Shown here piece by piece: positions 7,090-15,860 of a stretch of 44,209 bases of DNA; positions within the stretch are counted from its first letter, which is position 1, and each line of letters opens with the position of its first letter. Under the pieces are notes generated by a model. That model saw only the letters and a program-made list of their open reading frames with translations, was not told the origin of the DNA and searched no databases. Source of the stretch: Ruminococcus sp. (GTDB taxonomy: Bacteria; Bacillota; Clostridia; Oscillospirales; Ruminococcaceae). The position numbers were made by a program, and so were the translations under genes. Location of the stretch: assembly GCA_015066875.1 (NCBI GenBank), contig SVNM01000012.1, forward strand, positions 1 to 44,209, in the 5' to 3' direction.

Positions 7090-9035
7090 TATCTTACCTT
7101 CTTTGCGATATCGTCAATGAGCTTGACAAGAAGATCAGCCTGAGACATAGAGCCTAAATCGCCCTCACGTCTTGAACGTACAGAAACAGTCTGCTCTTCA
7201 ACCTCCTTATCGCCGATAGTGAGCATAATAGGAAGCTTATCCATAGTAGCGCTTCTGATCTTATAGCCTACCTTTTCAGCTCTGTCGTCGATAGAAGCAC
7301 GGATACCGGCAGTTTCAAGCTTGGCAAGAACCTCATCGCAGTACTCAAGATGACGGTCTGCAACGGGAATGATACGTACCTGTTCGGGAGCAAGCCACAG
7401 GGGGAATGCACCTGCATACTTTTCGATAAGCAGAGCAAGAGTTCTCTCGTAACAGCCAAGTGAAGTTCTGTGAATGATATAAGGACGTCTCTTTGAGCCG
7501 TCAACATCAACGTACTCCATACCGAACTTTTCAGCAAGAAGCATATCGATCTGGATTGTAATGAGAGTATCTTCCTTGCCGAAAACGTTTTTGATCTGGA
7601 TATCGAGCTTAGGACCGTAGAATGCAGCCTCGTCAATGCCGACAGAGTAATCGAGCTCTAAGTGGTCGAGGATCTTCTTCATAAGTCCCTGAGCCTCTTC
7701 CCACTGCTCCTTTGTACCCTCATACTTGTTCTTGGGATTTTCGGGATCCCACTGTGAGAAGCGGTATGAAACGTCCTCAGCAAGACCGACAGTTTCAAGC
7801 ATATATTTAGCAAGCTCTAAGCAGTTCTTGAATTCTTCCTCAAGCTGTTCGGGACGAAGAACGATATGTCCCTCAGAAATTGTGAACTGACGCACACGGA
7901 TAAGTCCGTGCATCTCACCGCTGTCTTCGTTACGGAAGAGAGTTGATGTCTCGCCCAGACGCATAGGAAGATCACGGTATGAACGCTGTCTGTTGAGGAA
8001 TACCTGATACTGGAAGGGGCAAGTCATAGGACGGAGAGCAAAACACTCCTTAGTCTCGTCATAGGGATCGCCGAGAATGAACATACCGTCAAGGTAGTGA
8101 TCCCAGTGGCCTGAGATCTTGTAAAGGTCTCTCTTAGCCATAAGAGGAGTCTTTGTAAGGAGGTAGCCTCTCTTCTGCTCCTCGTCCTCAACCCAGCGCT
8201 GAAGAGTCTGAACAATTCTTGCGCCCTTGGGGAGAAGAACGGGAAGTCCCTGACCGATGCAGTCAACAGTAGTAAAGAGCTCAAGCTCACGGCCAAGCTT
8301 ATTGTGATCACGCATTTTAGCCTCTTCACGCTGTTTAAGGTCAGCTTCAAGGTCAGCGGACTTAGGATAAGCGGTAGCGTAAACTCTTGAGAGCATCTTG
8401 TTCTTTTCAGAGCCTCTCCAGTAAGCTCCTGTACAGGAAATAAGCTTGAAAGCCTTTACGGGAGCAGTTGTCATAAGGTGAGGACCTGCACAAAGGTCGA
8501 TAAACTCGCCCTGCTTGTAGAATGAGATAGGCTCGCCCTTATCAGCGTGCTCCTCGCAGAGCTCAACCTTATAAGGCTCGTCCATTTCCTTGAGCTTAGC
8601 GATAGCCTCTTCGGGCGAAAGCTCAAACTGCTCAAGAGCAAGACCTTCCTTAACGATTTTCTTCATTTCAGCCTCGATTTTTTCAAGCTCTTCGGGAGTA
8701 AAGGGCTTTTCAAGGTCAAAGTCATAGTAGAAGCCGTTGTCGATAGCGGGACCGATAGCAAGCTTAGCCTGCGGATAGAGTCTCTTTACAGCCTGAGCGA
8801 GAATGTGTGAAGCTGTATGCCAGAATGTCTTTTTACCGTCGATTGAGTCGAAGGTACATACCTCAAACTCGCAGTCGCCGTCGATAACTGTACGGAGGTC
8901 CTTTACCTCTCCGTTGATTTTCACACAGCATGAAGCCTTGTAAAGTCCCATACCGATGCCCTTGATGATTTCGCAGGCGGGCATTGCGCTTTCGATTTCA
9001 CGGATACTTCCGTCTTTAAGTGTAAGTTTGATCAT
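7089..9035 (-). CDS. thrS: Threonyl-tRNA synthetase
   Basis: The 648-residue enzyme attaches threonine to tRNA-Thr. It has the full bacterial layout: an N-terminal TGS domain (about 1-60), an editing domain beginning with HTASHILAQAVKRLYP (about 75-230) that carries the HxxxH metal motif, the class II catalytic core (RPMTCPFQYQVF, the motif 2 region FRNEDSGEMHGLIRVRQF, and HRTSLGCYERTLALLIE as motif 3), and a C-terminal anticodon-binding domain. The start at 9035 follows AAGGAG. It is read from a T-box-controlled transcript, but a transposase-type gene lies between the leader and thrS. The tRNA-Thr gene itself lies at 20669-20744 in this window. Confidence 0.98.
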   Translation of the reverse strand: MIKLTLKDGSIREIESAMPACEIIKGIGMGLYKASCCVKINGEVKDLRTVIDGDCEFEVCTFDSIDGKKTFWHTASHILAQAVKRLYPQAKLAIGPAIDNGFYYDFDLEKPFTPEELEKIEAEMKKIVKEGLALEQFELSPEEAIAKLKEMDEPYKVELCEEHADKGEPISFYKQGEFIDLCAGPHLMTTAPVKAFKLISCTGAYWRGSEKNKMLSRVYATAYPKSADLEADLKQREEAKMRDHNKLGRELELFTTVDCIGQGLPVLLPKGARIVQTLQRWVEDEEQKRGYLLTKTPLMAKRDLYKISGHWDHYLDGMFILGDPYDETKECFALRPMTCPFQYQVFLNRQRSYRDLPMRLGETSTLFRNEDSGEMHGLIRVRQFTISEGHIVLRPEQLEEEFKNCLELAKYMLETVGLAEDVSYRFSQWDPENPKNKYEGTKEQWEEAQGLMKKILDHLELDYSVGIDEAAFYGPKLDIQIKNVFGKEDTLITIQIDMLLAEKFGMEYVDVDGSKRRPYIIHRTSLGCYERTLALLIEKYAGAFPLWLAPEQVRIIPVADRHLEYCDEVLAKLETAGIRASIDDRAEKVGYKIRSATMDKLPIMLTIGDKEVEEQTVSVRSRREGDLGSMSQADLLVKLIDDIAKKVR

Positions 9036-9056
9036 AGTAATTCTCCTTTATATAAT

Positions 9057-9614
9057 TTAATTTGGTTTGTCTTTAATTTGCATTGAGTCAGTGCAGAATA
9101 ACCTGTCATTCTCCCAATCTGCCGGATTGTTTTCGATGTACTGCCAATAAGAGACGTATTCGTTTTTATTGCGGATAATGTGGTCGTTAAAAGAACGTTG
9201 CCACGGGGAAAATCCGATTTGTTTTGTAACCGAGCCCTTGAATTGTTTGATTACACGAGAAACTGTAGGGGCGAACTGTGTTCGCCCGATGCTTTTATCA
9301 ATATCCACAATCATATGGATATGATTCGGCATAATAACAAATTTTGAAATACGGATTGTATTCTTGTAAATCGAATTGATTTTGTTCAGCTCGTTTTTTA
9401 CAATTTTTCCGATTTCCGATAATTGTATGCGTTTTTGCGGGCGAACGCAGTTCGCCCCTACAACAGGTGAATTCGGTTCAATCGATTGATATTTATTATG
9501 CTGTTGCCAGAACAGACATACCCTGTTTTTCGTACAAACGGTTACAAAATACGCACCATTGCGACTGTAATCATAATTTTCAAGGCGAAGTTTTTTTCGT
9601 ACTGCGTGTTCCAT
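9057..9614 (-). CDS. REP-associated tyrosine transposase (RAYT, Y1/IS200-like)
   Basis: This 185-residue protein belongs to the single-domain HUH nucleases that process REP palindromes. It shows YSRNGAYFVTVCTKNR near the start, the HUH-type metal motif in FVIMPNHIHMIV (His98, His100), SPWQRSFNDHIIRN, and YIENNP near the C-terminus. I cannot assign the catalytic Tyr with certainty. Residues 52-60 (VGANCVRPQ) and 110-118 (GRTQFAPTV) are encoded by REP palindromes lying inside the gene. The chosen ATG at 9614 follows GAGG; the longer reading would start within the T-box terminator. It is placed between the T-box terminator and thrS, 21 bases before the thrS start. RAYTs usually do not carry terminal repeats and are rarely mobile on their own. 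Confidence 0.9.
   Translation of the reverse strand: MEHAVRKKLRLENYDYSRNGAYFVTVCTKNRVCLFWQQHNKYQSIEPNSPVVGANCVRPQKRIQLSEIGKIVKNELNKINSIYKNTIRISKFVIMPNHIHMIVDIDKSIGRTQFAPTVSRVIKQFKGSVTKQIGFSPWQRSFNDHIIRNKNEYVSYWQYIENNPADWENDRLFCTDSMQIKDKPN
9265..9288 (+). repeat. REP palindrome, copy 1 (inside RAYT gene)
   Basis: GGGCGAAC (9269-9276), loop TGT, GTTCGCCC (9280-9287): a perfect 8-base stem, preceded by GTAG. It is in the opposite orientation to copy 2, together forming an inverted pair of about 197 bases. Confidence 0.85.
9439..9461 (-). repeat. REP palindrome, copy 2 (inside RAYT gene)
   Basis: GGGCGAAC (9439-9446), loop GCA, GTTCGCCC (9450-9457), followed by CTAC. On the minus strand it reads GTAGG-GGCGAAC like copy 1, so the two copies face each other. 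Confidence 0.85.
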
Positions 9615-9623
9615 AAAAACCTC

Positions 9624-9872
9624 ATAAAAAACAAAACGCCCCTCAAACCGCAAAACGGCTCAAGGGACGACAAAAATCGTGGTTCCACCCTGATTCACAC
9701 GAAGAACGCTTCGTATCTCATTGGCTCTGTAACGGGAGCAACCGGCGCTTATTGGGCGCACTCAGAGGCGGTGTGCTGTATATTCCTGTTTCTGCAGTCT
9801 CGCACCAAGCGACTGCTCTCTGAAAAAAAACAACGGAAAAGCCTTCCTCGTCATAGATTTTTAACTATACTA
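9624..9872 (-). ncRNA. T-box riboswitch, threonine-specific
   Basis: On the minus strand the leader has the canonical T-box element AGGGTGGAACCACG (plus 9678-9691), which pairs with the uncharged tRNA acceptor end. A stem I region with CAGAGAG and GGTGCGAG and a stem III-like CCGG...CCCGTTACAG segment lie upstream. A likely specifier codon is ACC (Thr) at plus 9770-9772, but I assign it only tentatively. The competing terminator is an 11-base stem (9640-9650 with 9656-9666) followed by a U-rich run (9636-9625). Uncharged tRNA-Thr would stabilise the antiterminator and allow readthrough into the RAYT gene, thrS and the zinc-ribbon gene. Confidence 0.92.
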
Positions 9873-9878
9873 TTGTTC

Positions 9879-9907
9879 ATATTATCATACTTTTTAACAG
9901 TTGTCAA
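9879..9907 (-). promoter_or_regulatory. Promoter of the T-box/thrS transcript
   Basis: On the minus strand a perfect TTGACA (9907-9902), a 17-base spacer and TAATAT (9884-9879). Transcription would begin near 9872, just before the T-box structures. Confidence 0.85.
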
Positions 9908-9957
9908 GCACTTTTTTAGAATTTGTTTCAGAAAATCACGGGAAATACTCAGGAAAT

Positions 9958-9986
9958 TTGCAATGGCAGAAAAAATATGTTATAAT
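9958..9986 (+). promoter_or_regulatory. Promoter of the GH95-GH26-GT2 operon
   Basis: TTGCAA (9958-9963), 17 bases, then a perfect TATAAT (9981-9986). It diverges from the thrS promoter about 50 bases away. The stretch 9615-10033 has no protein gene and holds only the T-box and these two promoters. Confidence 0.75.
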
Positions 9987-10033
9987 GTAAGATAAGAAAT
10001 TTTCGGATTTTTGGTATGAAGGAGTGTTTGATT

Positions 10034-12349
10034 ATGAATACTGAGACACTGTTAAAATACAACAAGCCTGCCGAGTGCTTTGATGAGGCTCTTCCTGTAG
10101 GCAACGGAAGAATAGGCGGAATGATTTACGGTATTTCCGCAAATGAGAAAATCCATCTGAATGAAGACTCGATATGGTCGGGGGGACTCAGACACCGCGT
10201 TAATCCCGATTCTGCCGAGGGACTGGGCGAGGTGCGTGCACTCCTGAAAGAAGGAAGAATTCCCGAAGCTGAGAAAATCGCATTTGAAAAGCTTCAGGGC
10301 GTAACCCCGAATATGCGTCACTATATGCCTCTGGGCGATTTGTCGATAAATATGGAGCTTGACGGCAAGGTTAAGAATTACAGCCGAAGCCTTCAGCTTG
10401 CAAATGCTGTTTCAGACGTATGCTTTACAGTGAACGATGTTGAATATACAAGAGAAATTTTCGTATCTGCTCCTGACGAGGCTATGGTTATCCACCTGAC
10501 AGCTTCAGAGGAAAACAAGCTTTCCTTCACCTGTAATATAGACGGCAGAGACGATTACTATGACGATAACCGTCCTTGCGGAGAAAATATGATACTCTAC
10601 ACAGGCGGTACAGGCTCACAGGACGGAATTTTCTTTGCCGCTGTTGTGGGAGCTTCCTGTGAGGGCGGTACACTCCGCACCTTAGGCGGAAAAATTCAGG
10701 TAAAAGATGCAACCGAGGCTACAATCGTAGTAACTGTACGCACAAGCTTCTACGGAGAGTACTACAAGGAATCAGCCGAGGTTGATGCTGAAATGGCTCT
10801 TTCCTGTGGCTATGACGAGCTTTTTTACCGTCACGTCAACGATTATAAGGAGCTTTTTGACCGTGTTGAGCTTTGCCTTAACGATAACAGCGATGCGATT
10901 GAGGAGCTTGATACCGCAGAGCGTCTTGCACGCCTTAAGGGCAATGAGCTTGACGATAAAGAGTGCGTGAGAAACATCCACGATAACAAGCTGATCGAGC
11001 TTTACTTCAATTTCGGACGCTATCTTATGATTTCCGCAAGCCGTCCCGGCACTCAGCCGATGAATCTTCAGGGAATATGGAATAAGGATATGTGGCCTGC
11101 CTGGGGAAGTCGCTTCACCATAAACATCAATACAGAGATGAACTACTGGCCCGCAGAAAGCTGTAATCTTTCAGAATGTCACCTTCCTCTGTTTGAGCTT
11201 CTTGAGCGCGTCTGCGAAAACGGCAGAATTACCGCAAAGGAAATGTACGGGGTGGATAAGGGCTTTGTCTGCCACCACAATACTGATATATGGGGAGATA
11301 CTGCTCCTCAGGACCTGTGGATGCCAGCTACAATATGGCCTATGGGCGGAGCTTGGCTTGCTCTTCACATCTTTGAGCATTACGAGTATACTCTCGACAG
11401 GGAATTCCTTGAGAGTAAATATCATATCCTCAGGGAATCTGCGGAGTTCTTTACGGAATATCTTATCGAGGACAGCGAGGGACATCTTGTAACCTGTCCG
11501 TCGGTATCACCGGAAAACACCTACCTTACCGATAAGGGAGTAAAGGGCTGTCTTTGTATGGGACCCTCAATGGACTCGCAGATTATTACAGTGCTTTTCA
11601 ACGATGTTATAAAGGCTTCGGAAATACTGGGCAGAGATGAAAAGATTGCCTGTCAGCTGAGAGAAATGCTTAAAAAGCTTCCTCAGCCCGAAATCGGCAA
11701 GTATGGACAGATCAAGGAGTGGGCTGTGGATTACGATGAGGTTGAAATCGGCCACAGACATATCTCACAGCTTTTTGCACTTCACCCGGCTGACCTTATA
11801 ACTCCCCACAAGACTCCGAAACTTGCCGACGCTTCAAGAGCTACTCTGGTAAGACGTCTCATTCACGGTGGCGGACACACGGGCTGGAGCTGTGCGTGGA
11901 TTGCAAATATGTGGGCAAGACTTTACGACGGCGGAATGGTCTACGAGAATATCAAAAAGCTTCTTACCCATTCCACAAGCCCCAACCTTTTCGATATGCA
12001 CCCGCCTTTCCAGATCGACGGAAACTTCGGCGGAATTTCAGCCGTTACAGAGGCTCTGCTTCAGAGTGTAAGCGGTGAGATCAATCTTCTTCCCGCACTT
12101 CCCGATGAGTGGTCTGAGGGACACGTTTACGGTCTGAGAGCCAAAGGCGGATTCGGAGTGGATTTAGAGTGGCGCGCCAATAAGCTGGTAAAGGCTGAAA
12201 TCACATCTGATTTCGGTGGAGTTTGCCGTGTAAGAGCAAACTGTGTGGCAAGCGTTGTGTGCGACGGAGCTACAGTAGGCTCGCAGATAGATAACGGTGT
12301 GATAATTTTCAATACAACACCGGGAAGCACCTATACAGTAAAGGCATAA
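10034..12349 (+). CDS. GH95 glycosidase (alpha-L-fucosidase / alpha-L-galactosidase family)
   Basis: The 771-residue protein is a full-length GH95 enzyme. Its N-terminus shows the family's beta-sandwich start ([27 protein letters not shown]), followed by an (alpha/alpha)6 barrel. By alignment from memory with the Bifidobacterium enzyme AfcA, the catalytic set is present: general acid Glu494 in SVSPENTY, Asn364 and Asn366 in NINTEMNYW, and Asp662 in IDGNFGG. There is no signal peptide, so the enzyme should act in the cytoplasm on imported oligosaccharides. I chose ATG 10034 because GAAGGAG (10018-10024) sits nine bases before it; the upstream in-frame ATG is part of that site. Fucose and galactose release cannot be told apart by eye. 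Confidence 0.92.
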   Translation: MNTETLLKYNKPAECFDEALPVGNGRIGGMIYGISANEKIHLNEDSIWSGGLRHRVNPDSAEGLGEVRALLKEGRIPEAEKIAFEKLQGVTPNMRHYMPLGDLSINMELDGKVKNYSRSLQLANAVSDVCFTVNDVEYTREIFVSAPDEAMVIHLTASEENKLSFTCNIDGRDDYYDDNRPCGENMILYTGGTGSQDGIFFAAVVGASCEGGTLRTLGGKIQVKDATEATIVVTVRTSFYGEYYKESAEVDAEMALSCGYDELFYRHVNDYKELFDRVELCLNDNSDAIEELDTAERLARLKGNELDDKECVRNIHDNKLIELYFNFGRYLMISASRPGTQPMNLQGIWNKDMWPAWGSRFTININTEMNYWPAESCNLSECHLPLFELLERVCENGRITAKEMYGVDKGFVCHHNTDIWGDTAPQDLWMPATIWPMGGAWLALHIFEHYEYTLDREFLESKYHILRESAEFFTEYLIEDSEGHLVTCPSVSPENTYLTDKGVKGCLCMGPSMDSQIITVLFNDVIKASEILGRDEKIACQLREMLKKLPQPEIGKYGQIKEWAVDYDEVEIGHRHISQLFALHPADLITPHKTPKLADASRATLVRRLIHGGGHTGWSCAWIANMWARLYDGGMVYENIKKLLTHSTSPNLFDMHPPFQIDGNFGGISAVTEALLQSVSGEINLLPALPDEWSEGHVYGLRAKGGFGVDLEWRANKLVKAEITSDFGGVCRVRANCVASVVCDGATVGSQIDNGVIIFNTTPGSTYTVKA

Positions 12350-12393
12350 TTTATGTCCCCATATGTGTGGGAGCACGCTTTTTAGGAGGAATT

Positions 12394-14088
12394 ATGAAAA
12401 ATAAAAAAACAGCAGTTATATCGCTTATGCTTTCGGCAGTTATGGCAGTAACAGCTCTTACAGGCTGTGAAACTGTAAAGAAATCCGATCTCACAGGCGG
12501 AAGTGACCCACAGAGCATTTTCGGCGGAAACAGCAACGATAAGGATTCAACAACTATTCCTGTTGATTCCTATCCCGATTATCCCGTTTCCTTTCCTGCT
12601 ATCGAGCAGACTGATACGGGCGATGTCTATGAAGCCGAAAACGGAAGCCTCAGCGAAGGGCTCACAACCTCGTCAGAGCGCACAAATTTCAGCGGAAACG
12701 GCTATGTTACAGGCTTTTCGGGCGACGGCTCGGAAACAGTTGTCTTTGATGTAGAGGCTCCCAGCAATCAGCATTACGATATGACCTTCTGCATCGCTTC
12801 CGATGAAATCGCAAAGTGTACCGTTTATCTCAACGAAAGCGAAATAAGTCACTTTGAGACAACCTCTGACGGAGCTTTTACAAAAATCACCCTGTACGGA
12901 GTTTTCCTCGTTGTAGGAAGCTCGGAAGTGAAGATTACCGTTTCAGACGCCGATATCTGCCTTGATTACCTCAAGCTGACAAACAACACCTCACTCAGCG
13001 AGGTGAGCTATGAAGCGGACGGACAGCTTTCAAACGTCAACGCAGGAGAGTCAGCCAAGGAGCTTATGAGCTTCCTTACCGAAAATTACGGCGATTATAT
13101 CATCGCAGGACAGTATGTTTCGGGCACTGAAAACAAGGAGCTTGAGCTTATCTACCGTACAACAGGAAAGCTTCCTGTTATACGCTTTGACGCCCTTGAA
13201 AACTGCGGAGATAACTTCGACGAAAGCTTCAAGAAAATCGACGCCTCTGCTCAGTGGCACAGAAACGGCGGTATCGTAGGTCTTATGTGGTACTGGGAGT
13301 CGCCCGGTGAAAATCCCTCTGTTTACGCCGAGGATACCGATTTCAGACTCAGCGACGCTGTTACCGATATCAATATCGCTCAGCTTTCGCAGGAAGAGAT
13401 ACGCGGTCTTTACGGCGAGGGCAAAATCTCTGAGCAGTGCTATGGACTTATCCTCGATATAGACAATATGTCAGGTCAGCTTCTTTCACTTAAAAACAAG
13501 GGAATTCCTGTTCTGTGGCGACCTCTTCACGAGGCTTCGGGCGACTGGTTCTGGTGGGGAGCAAGCGATATCGAAGACTATAAATGGCTCTGGGAGCTTA
13601 TGTACGAAAGAATGACAGAGTATTTCGGCCTTGACAACCTTATCTGGATATGGAACGGTCAGAGTGCAGATACTCTCGTTGATAAGGATACCTTTGACAT
13701 CGCCTGTGTAGACATTTATCTCAGCGAGGGCAAGGAGTTCAAAAGCCGTTATGAGCAGTTTGCTTCTCTTCAGCGTATTGTCGGAACAGACAAGCTTATT
13801 GCGCTCAGCGAGTGCAGTAGTGTTCCCGATATTGACGCCTGCTTCCGTGATAACGCAGTGTGGTCGTTCTTCGGAGTATGGTACGGCAAGTATCTTATGA
13901 CTTCCGAGGGCGAGTATTCTGAAAAATACGCTCTTAAGGACAGCCTTATCCGTGCGTATAACTCAAGCGGAGTTCTTACTCTTGATGAGTATACGGCAAT
14001 GAAGGAAAATCCCGAAAGTGTACAGGATAATACAGAGGAAAATACAGCTGAAGCATCTGAGGCGGAGACTTCGGAAGAGACAGAGTAA
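12394..14088 (+). CDS. GH26 beta-mannanase-like lipoprotein with CBM35-like domain
   Basis: The 564-residue protein starts with a lipoprotein signal peptide; the lipobox is LTGC, so the mature protein is anchored on the outer face of the membrane. A carbohydrate-binding module of CBM35 type follows (about residues 70-205, DVYEAENGSLSEG, FSGNGYVTGF). The GH26 domain covers about 220-535, with acid/base Glu380 in WRPLHEASGDWFWWG and nucleophile Glu473 in ALSECSS. GH26 enzymes mostly cut beta-1,4-mannan. An acidic, low-complexity tail closes the protein. ATG 12394 follows AGGAGG. It lies 44 bases after the GH95 gene and before a GT2 gene. It has no dockerin, so it is cell-attached, not cellulosomal. 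Confidence 0.9.
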   Translation: MKNKKTAVISLMLSAVMAVTALTGCETVKKSDLTGGSDPQSIFGGNSNDKDSTTIPVDSYPDYPVSFPAIEQTDTGDVYEAENGSLSEGLTTSSERTNFSGNGYVTGFSGDGSETVVFDVEAPSNQHYDMTFCIASDEIAKCTVYLNESEISHFETTSDGAFTKITLYGVFLVVGSSEVKITVSDADICLDYLKLTNNTSLSEVSYEADGQLSNVNAGESAKELMSFLTENYGDYIIAGQYVSGTENKELELIYRTTGKLPVIRFDALENCGDNFDESFKKIDASAQWHRNGGIVGLMWYWESPGENPSVYAEDTDFRLSDAVTDINIAQLSQEEIRGLYGEGKISEQCYGLILDIDNMSGQLLSLKNKGIPVLWRPLHEASGDWFWWGASDIEDYKWLWELMYERMTEYFGLDNLIWIWNGQSADTLVDKDTFDIACVDIYLSEGKEFKSRYEQFASLQRIVGTDKLIALSECSSVPDIDACFRDNAVWSFFGVWYGKYLMTSEGEYSEKYALKDSLIRAYNSSGVLTLDEYTAMKENPESVQDNTEENTAEASEAETSEETE

Positions 14089-14121
14089 TAAAGAAAATAC
14101 AGCGAAAGGGGAGGAAACAGC

Positions 14122-15096
14122 GTGAATAAGCCGGCGGTGCTTTATATGGTGGTGCCTTGCTATAATGAGGAGGCTGTTCTTGAAACAACAGCTTCTGTGC
14201 TTGAAAAAAAGTACGCACAGCTGATTGAAAAAGAGCTGATATCAGAAAAAAGCCGTGTGGTTTTCGTCAATGACGGCTCTTCGGATAACACCTGGAGAAT
14301 CATAAGCAGGCTTCACAGCCAAAAGCCTCTGCTTTTTTCGGGTATAAATCTTGCTCATAATAGAGGACATCAGAATGCTGTTCTTGCAGGCCTTATGACT
14401 GTAAAGGAGCTCTGCGATGCCGTGATTACTATGGACGCTGACCTTCAGGACGATGTTGAGGCTGTAGATGAAATGCTGGAAAAGTTCTATGAGGGAAATC
14501 ACGTTGTCTACGGCGTTAGAAGCAACCGCAAAACAGATACTGTATTCAAGCGTTTTACCGCTCAGAGCTTCTATAAATTTATGAAGGTTATGGGCGCAGA
14601 TGTTGTGTATAATCACGCGGATTTCCGACTTATGAGCGCAAGAGTCCTCAGCGAGCTTGAAAATTTCAAGGAGGTAAACCTCTTCCTTCGGGGAATGATT
14701 CCTCTTATCGGATTTCAGTCCGCCAACGTCTATTATGAGCGAAAAGAGCGTGTGGCAGGGGAAAGCAAGTATCCCCTGAAAAAGATGATATCCTTTGCAA
14801 TGAACGGAATAACCTCGTTCAGCGTAAGACCGCTCAAGATAATAACAAGCTTCGGCTTCTTTATGGTGCTGGTGAGCATTATTGCATTTATATGGGCATT
14901 TGTATCAAAGCTTGCGGGCAATACCGAGCTTGGCTGGTCAAGTACCCTGTGCTCAATCTGGCTTATAGGCGGAATACAGATACTCTGCCTTGGAATTATA
15001 GGCGAGTATATCGGAAAAATCTATGAAGAGGTCAAGGCAAGACCAAGATATATAGTAGCTGAGTTTCTCAATAATGAAACTCAGGAAGAAGAATAA
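14122..15096 (+). CDS. GT2 glycosyltransferase, GtrB/DPM1-like
   Basis: The 324-residue protein has a GT-A fold N-terminal domain with the start YMVVPCYNEEAVL, the nucleotide-binding FVNDGSSDNT and the metal motif MDADLQDD. Two hydrophobic segments near the C-terminus (about 235-258 and 270-295) are typical of GtrB-like enzymes, which transfer a sugar from a nucleotide donor to polyprenyl phosphate on the cytoplasmic side of the membrane. It starts with GTG, preceded by GGGGAGG. The gap to the mannanase gene is 33 bases, so it is probably in that operon, though its product has no clear link to polysaccharide breakdown. No flippase gene is next to it. Confidence 0.88.
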   Translation: MNKPAVLYMVVPCYNEEAVLETTASVLEKKYAQLIEKELISEKSRVVFVNDGSSDNTWRIISRLHSQKPLLFSGINLAHNRGHQNAVLAGLMTVKELCDAVITMDADLQDDVEAVDEMLEKFYEGNHVVYGVRSNRKTDTVFKRFTAQSFYKFMKVMGADVVYNHADFRLMSARVLSELENFKEVNLFLRGMIPLIGFQSANVYYERKERVAGESKYPLKKMISFAMNGITSFSVRPLKIITSFGFFMVLVSIIAFIWAFVSKLAGNTELGWSSTLCSIWLIGGIQILCLGIIGEYIGKIYEEVKARPRYIVAEFLNNETQEEE

Positions 15097-15143
15097 AAAA
15101 TATCCCACAGAGAAGGTTAAAACCTCTGTGGGATTTATTTTTG
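15096..15143. terminator. Bidirectional intrinsic terminator
   Basis: ATCCCACAGAG (15102-15112) pairs with CTCTGTGGGAT (15124-15134), an 11-base perfect stem, with A-run upstream and T-run downstream. It lies between the convergent GT2 and lipoprotein genes. Confidence 0.9.
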
Positions 15144-15152
15144 TATAATGCA

Positions 15153-15839
15153 TCAGAAGATGTATAATTTTCCGTCTGCTTCGTAGATGTAAAGGTTGAT
15201 ATAGGAAAGCTGTCTGTTATAAAGCGAGTAGCTTCCACCGCTTTCCTTGAGAGTGTAAAGGAAATCAAGAGTAACAAGCTTACGTGTAGTAACTGTCTTG
15301 ATGAAATCATCGCCTAAAGCCTCGGCAATAACGATATCTGCTGAAGAGAAGTCGTTATCCTCGTCTACAAGACAGTTTGTGGTAAGCACGTAGTCGAATT
15401 CAAACTCTTCGCCGATATAAGTATCGCGGATACTCTCGTACATTTTCTTAAGGTAATCGGCAGAGTCGGCATAACCGCCCTCCTGAATGATATTCTTCAC
15501 ATAATCGGGGTGAACAACGCTTTCAAAAACCTGAGTGTCGCCTGTTGAAAGGGCATAAGCGTAATCGCCAAGCATAATCAGCTCTTCTTCGGAAAGAAAA
15601 CGTGTATCGTACTCACCGCCTACACGGCAGTTATTGTTTTCTTTGGGAAGAACTTTTGAAACTGTAGCGCCATAGGGCATATTGTTTTCCTTAAGAGTCT
15701 GGTCTTCGCCGATAGAGTCGCCTTTAGCAAGATTAGCCTTGTTATCGTCTTTATTATCCTCTTTTTCACCACAGCCCGCAACTGAAACAAGCATAAGTGT
15801 GCTGAGCATAACGGCTGTTAATTTTTTCAGAAATGACAT
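15153..15839 (-). CDS. Lipoprotein of unknown function, paralogue of the next gene upstream
   Basis: I do not recognise a named family. The 228-residue protein has a lipoprotein signal (MSFLKKLTAVMLSTLMLV then VAGCG), an acidic linker, and a soluble domain of about 140 residues. The domain resembles that of the protein encoded at 15861-16517: both have a helical start, a VHP[DE]Y[VI]K motif, and end with a strand containing DGK[LY]Y. The layout is reminiscent of small NTF2-like or DUF4878-like domains, but I cannot confirm this. The start at 15839 follows GAAAGGGG; an earlier in-frame ATG overlaps that site. It is the last gene of the typA-lipoprotein run, ending at a strong terminator. Confidence 0.78.
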   Translation of the reverse strand: MSFLKKLTAVMLSTLMLVSVAGCGEKEDNKDDNKANLAKGDSIGEDQTLKENNMPYGATVSKVLPKENNNCRVGGEYDTRFLSEEELIMLGDYAYALSTGDTQVFESVVHPDYVKNIIQEGGYADSADYLKKMYESIRDTYIGEEFEFDYVLTTNCLVDEDNDFSSADIVIAEALGDDFIKTVTTRKLVTLDFLYTLKESGGSYSLYNRQLSYINLYIYEADGKLYIF

Positions 15840-15860
15840 ATAGAAAGCCCCTTTCATTAA

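Noticed and set aside
7268-8350. Overlapping open frames inside thrS
   Set aside because: They are antisense or out-of-frame shadows of a strongly conserved enzyme gene.
9057-9614. RAYT as a complete insertion sequence
   Set aside because: No terminal inverted repeats, target duplication or second ORF are visible; the palindromes lie inside the gene, as expected for REP biology rather than an IS.
9486-9995. A 169-codon open frame on the plus strand across the thrS leader
   Set aside because: It lies antisense to the T-box, its terminator and promoter, and to the start of the RAYT gene; it has no ribosome site and its composition is that of structured non-coding DNA.
12350-12393. Possible hairpin between the GH95 and GH26 genes
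   Set aside because: Only about four pairs are continuous, too weak for a terminator.
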